Assembly: GCA_035456985.1 (NCBI GenBank)
Contig: DATICE010000047.1
Span: 1 to 33,240, forward strand
Origin: SG8-41 sp035456985
Lineage (GTDB): Bacteria > Pseudomonadota > Gammaproteobacteria > Burkholderiales > SG8-41
DNA: 33,240 bases
Direction: 5' to 3'
Made by a program: the position numbers and the translations under genes. This document shows positions 31,906 to 33,240 of the stretch, one piece after another. The notes beneath the pieces are model-generated. The model was not told the DNA's origin and made no database searches. It worked only from the letters and a program-made list of their open reading frames with translations. How positions within the stretch are numbered: the stretch's first letter is position 1; each line of letters begins with the position of its first letter.

Positions 31906-32262
31906 ATGCCCATCGTCGGCAAATGGATCTTCACCGCCGCCATGAACGTTGATCCGGACAAGGAGGCGCTCTTCAACGAGGTGTACGATACCGAGCATGT
32001 TCCTCATCTCCTCAAGGTCCCGGGCGTGCTGTCGGTGACGCGCGCGCGACTCGATACGCTGCGCGTCGCGATGGGCGGTGAAACGAAGACGCTCGAGCCC
32101 GGGGCGCAGGGCAGGCCGCATTACGCTTGCTACGTCGAGCTCGCAAGCCCGGACGTGCTCACCAGCGACGCGTGGATGCGGGCCGTGGATGCGGGGCGCT
32201 GGCCGACGCAGGTGCGGCCGTACACGCGGAACCGGCAGCATACGCTTCACAAGGTGCTGTAA
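31906..32262 (+). CDS. Small EthD-like dimeric alpha/beta-barrel protein
   Basis: 118 residues from the ATG at 31906, with GAGGAAGGAG upstream. KWIFTAAMNVDPDKEALFNE followed by VYDTEHVPHLLKVPGVLSV is the N-terminal strand and helix of the ferredoxin-like dimeric barrel, with the conserved His in EHVPHL. PHYACYVELASPDV is a later strand. Family members (EthD, small monooxygenase- or isomerase-like proteins) often assist or catalyse steps in aromatic degradation. Here it follows a C-C-hydrolase-like gene and precedes an oxidoreductase. No catalytic role is certain. Confidence 0.78.
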   Translation: MPIVGKWIFTAAMNVDPDKEALFNEVYDTEHVPHLLKVPGVLSVTRARLDTLRVAMGGETKTLEPGAQGRPHYACYVELASPDVLTSDAWMRAVDAGRWPTQVRPYTRNRQHTLHKVL

Positions 32263-32313
32263 CGGCGGGTCGCCGCGACTCGCAGGCCGCCTGGTTCTTC
32301 AGCTCGCGATCAG

Positions 32314-33240
32314 ATGATCCACGCAGCCATCGTCGGCCTCGGGCGGTGGGGCAGGAATCTCGTCGGCTCCGTGCAGGGAAAGAGCGATGAGCTGCGCTTC
32401 ACGCACGCCGTGGTCAGGCGGCCCGACGCGGCACGCGATTTCGCCACGCAGCACGGGCTCGAGCTGTCGTCCGATTATGGCAGCATGCTGTCGGATGCCT
32501 GCCTCCAGGCGGTGGTGCTCGCCACGCCGCATTCGCTGCACGCCGGGCAAATCATCGCGGCTGCCGCAGCGGGCAAGGCCGTATTCTGCGAAAAGCCGCT
32601 GGCGCTCAAGGCGGCAGATGCCGCGCGCGCGATCGAGGCCTGTCAGCGGGCGGGCGTCCCGCTGGGGCTGGGATACAACAAGCGCTTCTGGCCGTCGATG
32701 CGGGAGATGAAGCGCGTCGTGCAAAGCGGCGCGCTCGGCGAGATCCTGCACGTGGAAGGACATTTCAGCAACGAGACCACCGGCCGGTTCTATACCGGCT
32801 GGCGCAGCGAGAACACCGAATCCCCGGCCGGCGGGCTGACGGCGACCGGCGTGCACGTGCTGGATGCCTTCGTCGACCTGGCTGGTCCCGTGCGTCGCGT
32901 GTCGGCGCAATTGCTCGGTCATGGATCAGGCCCGGAGCCGCTCGACTCTCTCACGGTTTCCATCGAGTTCGGAAATCGCGTCAGCGGCATCCTCGTTTGT
33001 GTCCGGAGCACGCCGCAGTTCTGGCGCGTCCACGTGTTCGGGCGGAACGGCTCGGCGGAAGCGCTCGAGGACACCGATCTCGTGGTGCGAATGGCCGGCG
33101 CCCCGCCGCAGCGTCAAACTTTCGCGGGCGTCGACGCGCTGCGCCTGCAGCTGGAGGCGTTCGCGCGCAGCGTCGCGACCGGCTCGCCCTATCCGATCCC
33201 GTTCGACCAGATGCTCGACGGCGTCGCGGCGCTCGAGGCC
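32314..33240 (+). CDS. Gfo/Idh/MocA-family oxidoreductase, 3'-truncated
   Basis: At least 309 residues; the frame is open to the window edge. The N-terminal Rossmann motif is VGLGRWGRN (residues 7-15). FCEKPLAL (91-98) holds the conserved Glu-Lys-Pro with catalytic Lys94. GVHVLDAF (179-186) has the conserved His and Asp of the substrate site. The family uses NAD(P) to oxidise or reduce sugars, inositols, or related hydroxy compounds. The start ATG at 32314 has a weak ribosome-binding site and lies 51 bases after the EthD-like gene, so it probably belongs to the same operon. About 20-60 residues may be missing. Confidence 0.87.
   Translation, partial: MIHAAIVGLGRWGRNLVGSVQGKSDELRFTHAVVRRPDAARDFATQHGLELSSDYGSMLSDACLQAVVLATPHSLHAGQIIAAAAAGKAVFCEKPLALKAADAARAIEACQRAGVPLGLGYNKRFWPSMREMKRVVQSGALGEILHVEGHFSNETTGRFYTGWRSENTESPAGGLTATGVHVLDAFVDLAGPVRRVSAQLLGHGSGPEPLDSLTVSIEFGNRVSGILVCVRSTPQFWRVHVFGRNGSAEALEDTDLVVRMAGAPPQRQTFAGVDALRLQLEAFARSVATGSPYPIPFDQMLDGVAALEA

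Overview
The window is high-GC DNA with dense, short-spaced genes. Its content points to a betaproteobacterium, most likely a Burkholderiales-type soil or aquatic heterotroph. The main reason is the set of nine separate tripartite-tricarboxylate-transporter solute-binding proteins (Bug/TctC family), an expansion typical of that group. This organism assignment is inference; no rRNA or other phylogenetic marker is present. No tRNA, rRNA, CRISPR array, integrase or IS transposase was seen, and no stretch longer than about 210 bases lacks a gene.

Layout. 1-5.7 kb: a 5'-truncated PqqC/heme-oxygenase-fold metalloprotein, an HD-domain protein, a cupin, a Bug protein divergent from a TauD/TfdA-type dioxygenase, a small basic-tailed EF-Tu-domain-2-like protein, and a Spy/CpxP-like periplasmic protein. 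5.8-13.4 kb: five Bug proteins interleaved with two SDR oxidoreductases of unusual active-site sequence, ending in an operon of two Bug genes plus a YeeE/YedE transporter pair. 13.4-19.5 kb: a glycine-zipper envelope protein, then MFS exporter - FAD monooxygenase - MetE-like protein - ThDP enzyme, read as a catabolic or tailoring operon. 19.7-25.2 kb: a small membrane protein, an EEP-family hydrolase, then ligB - bug - ligA (extradiol ring-cleavage dioxygenase subunits split by a solute-binding protein gene), converging on two more Bug genes. 25.3-33.2 kb: class II aldolase, STAS protein, a second MetE-like protein, an MsbA-like ABC exporter, an exported SAM-methyltransferase-like protein, an alpha/beta hydrolase, an EthD-like small protein, and a 3'-truncated Gfo/Idh/MocA oxidoreductase.

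How the genes fit together (inference): this looks like accessory catabolic territory for aromatic and other carboxylates. Binding proteins recognise substrates; a monooxygenase, dioxygenases, SDRs, aldolase and hydrolase process them. No tctA/tctB membrane subunits lie in the window, so the Bug proteins must use permeases encoded elsewhere, act as sensors, or in one case possibly work with the YeeE/YedE pair.

The most unusual non-coding signal is a family of dispersed imperfect palindromes built from GGATGAAGG/GGGATGA arms around a CCGCACTGCGG core. Copies lie at gene ends, supply stop codons to neighbouring genes, carry the core in both orientations, and in one place appear to have supplied the ribosome-binding site and start codon of a Bug gene.
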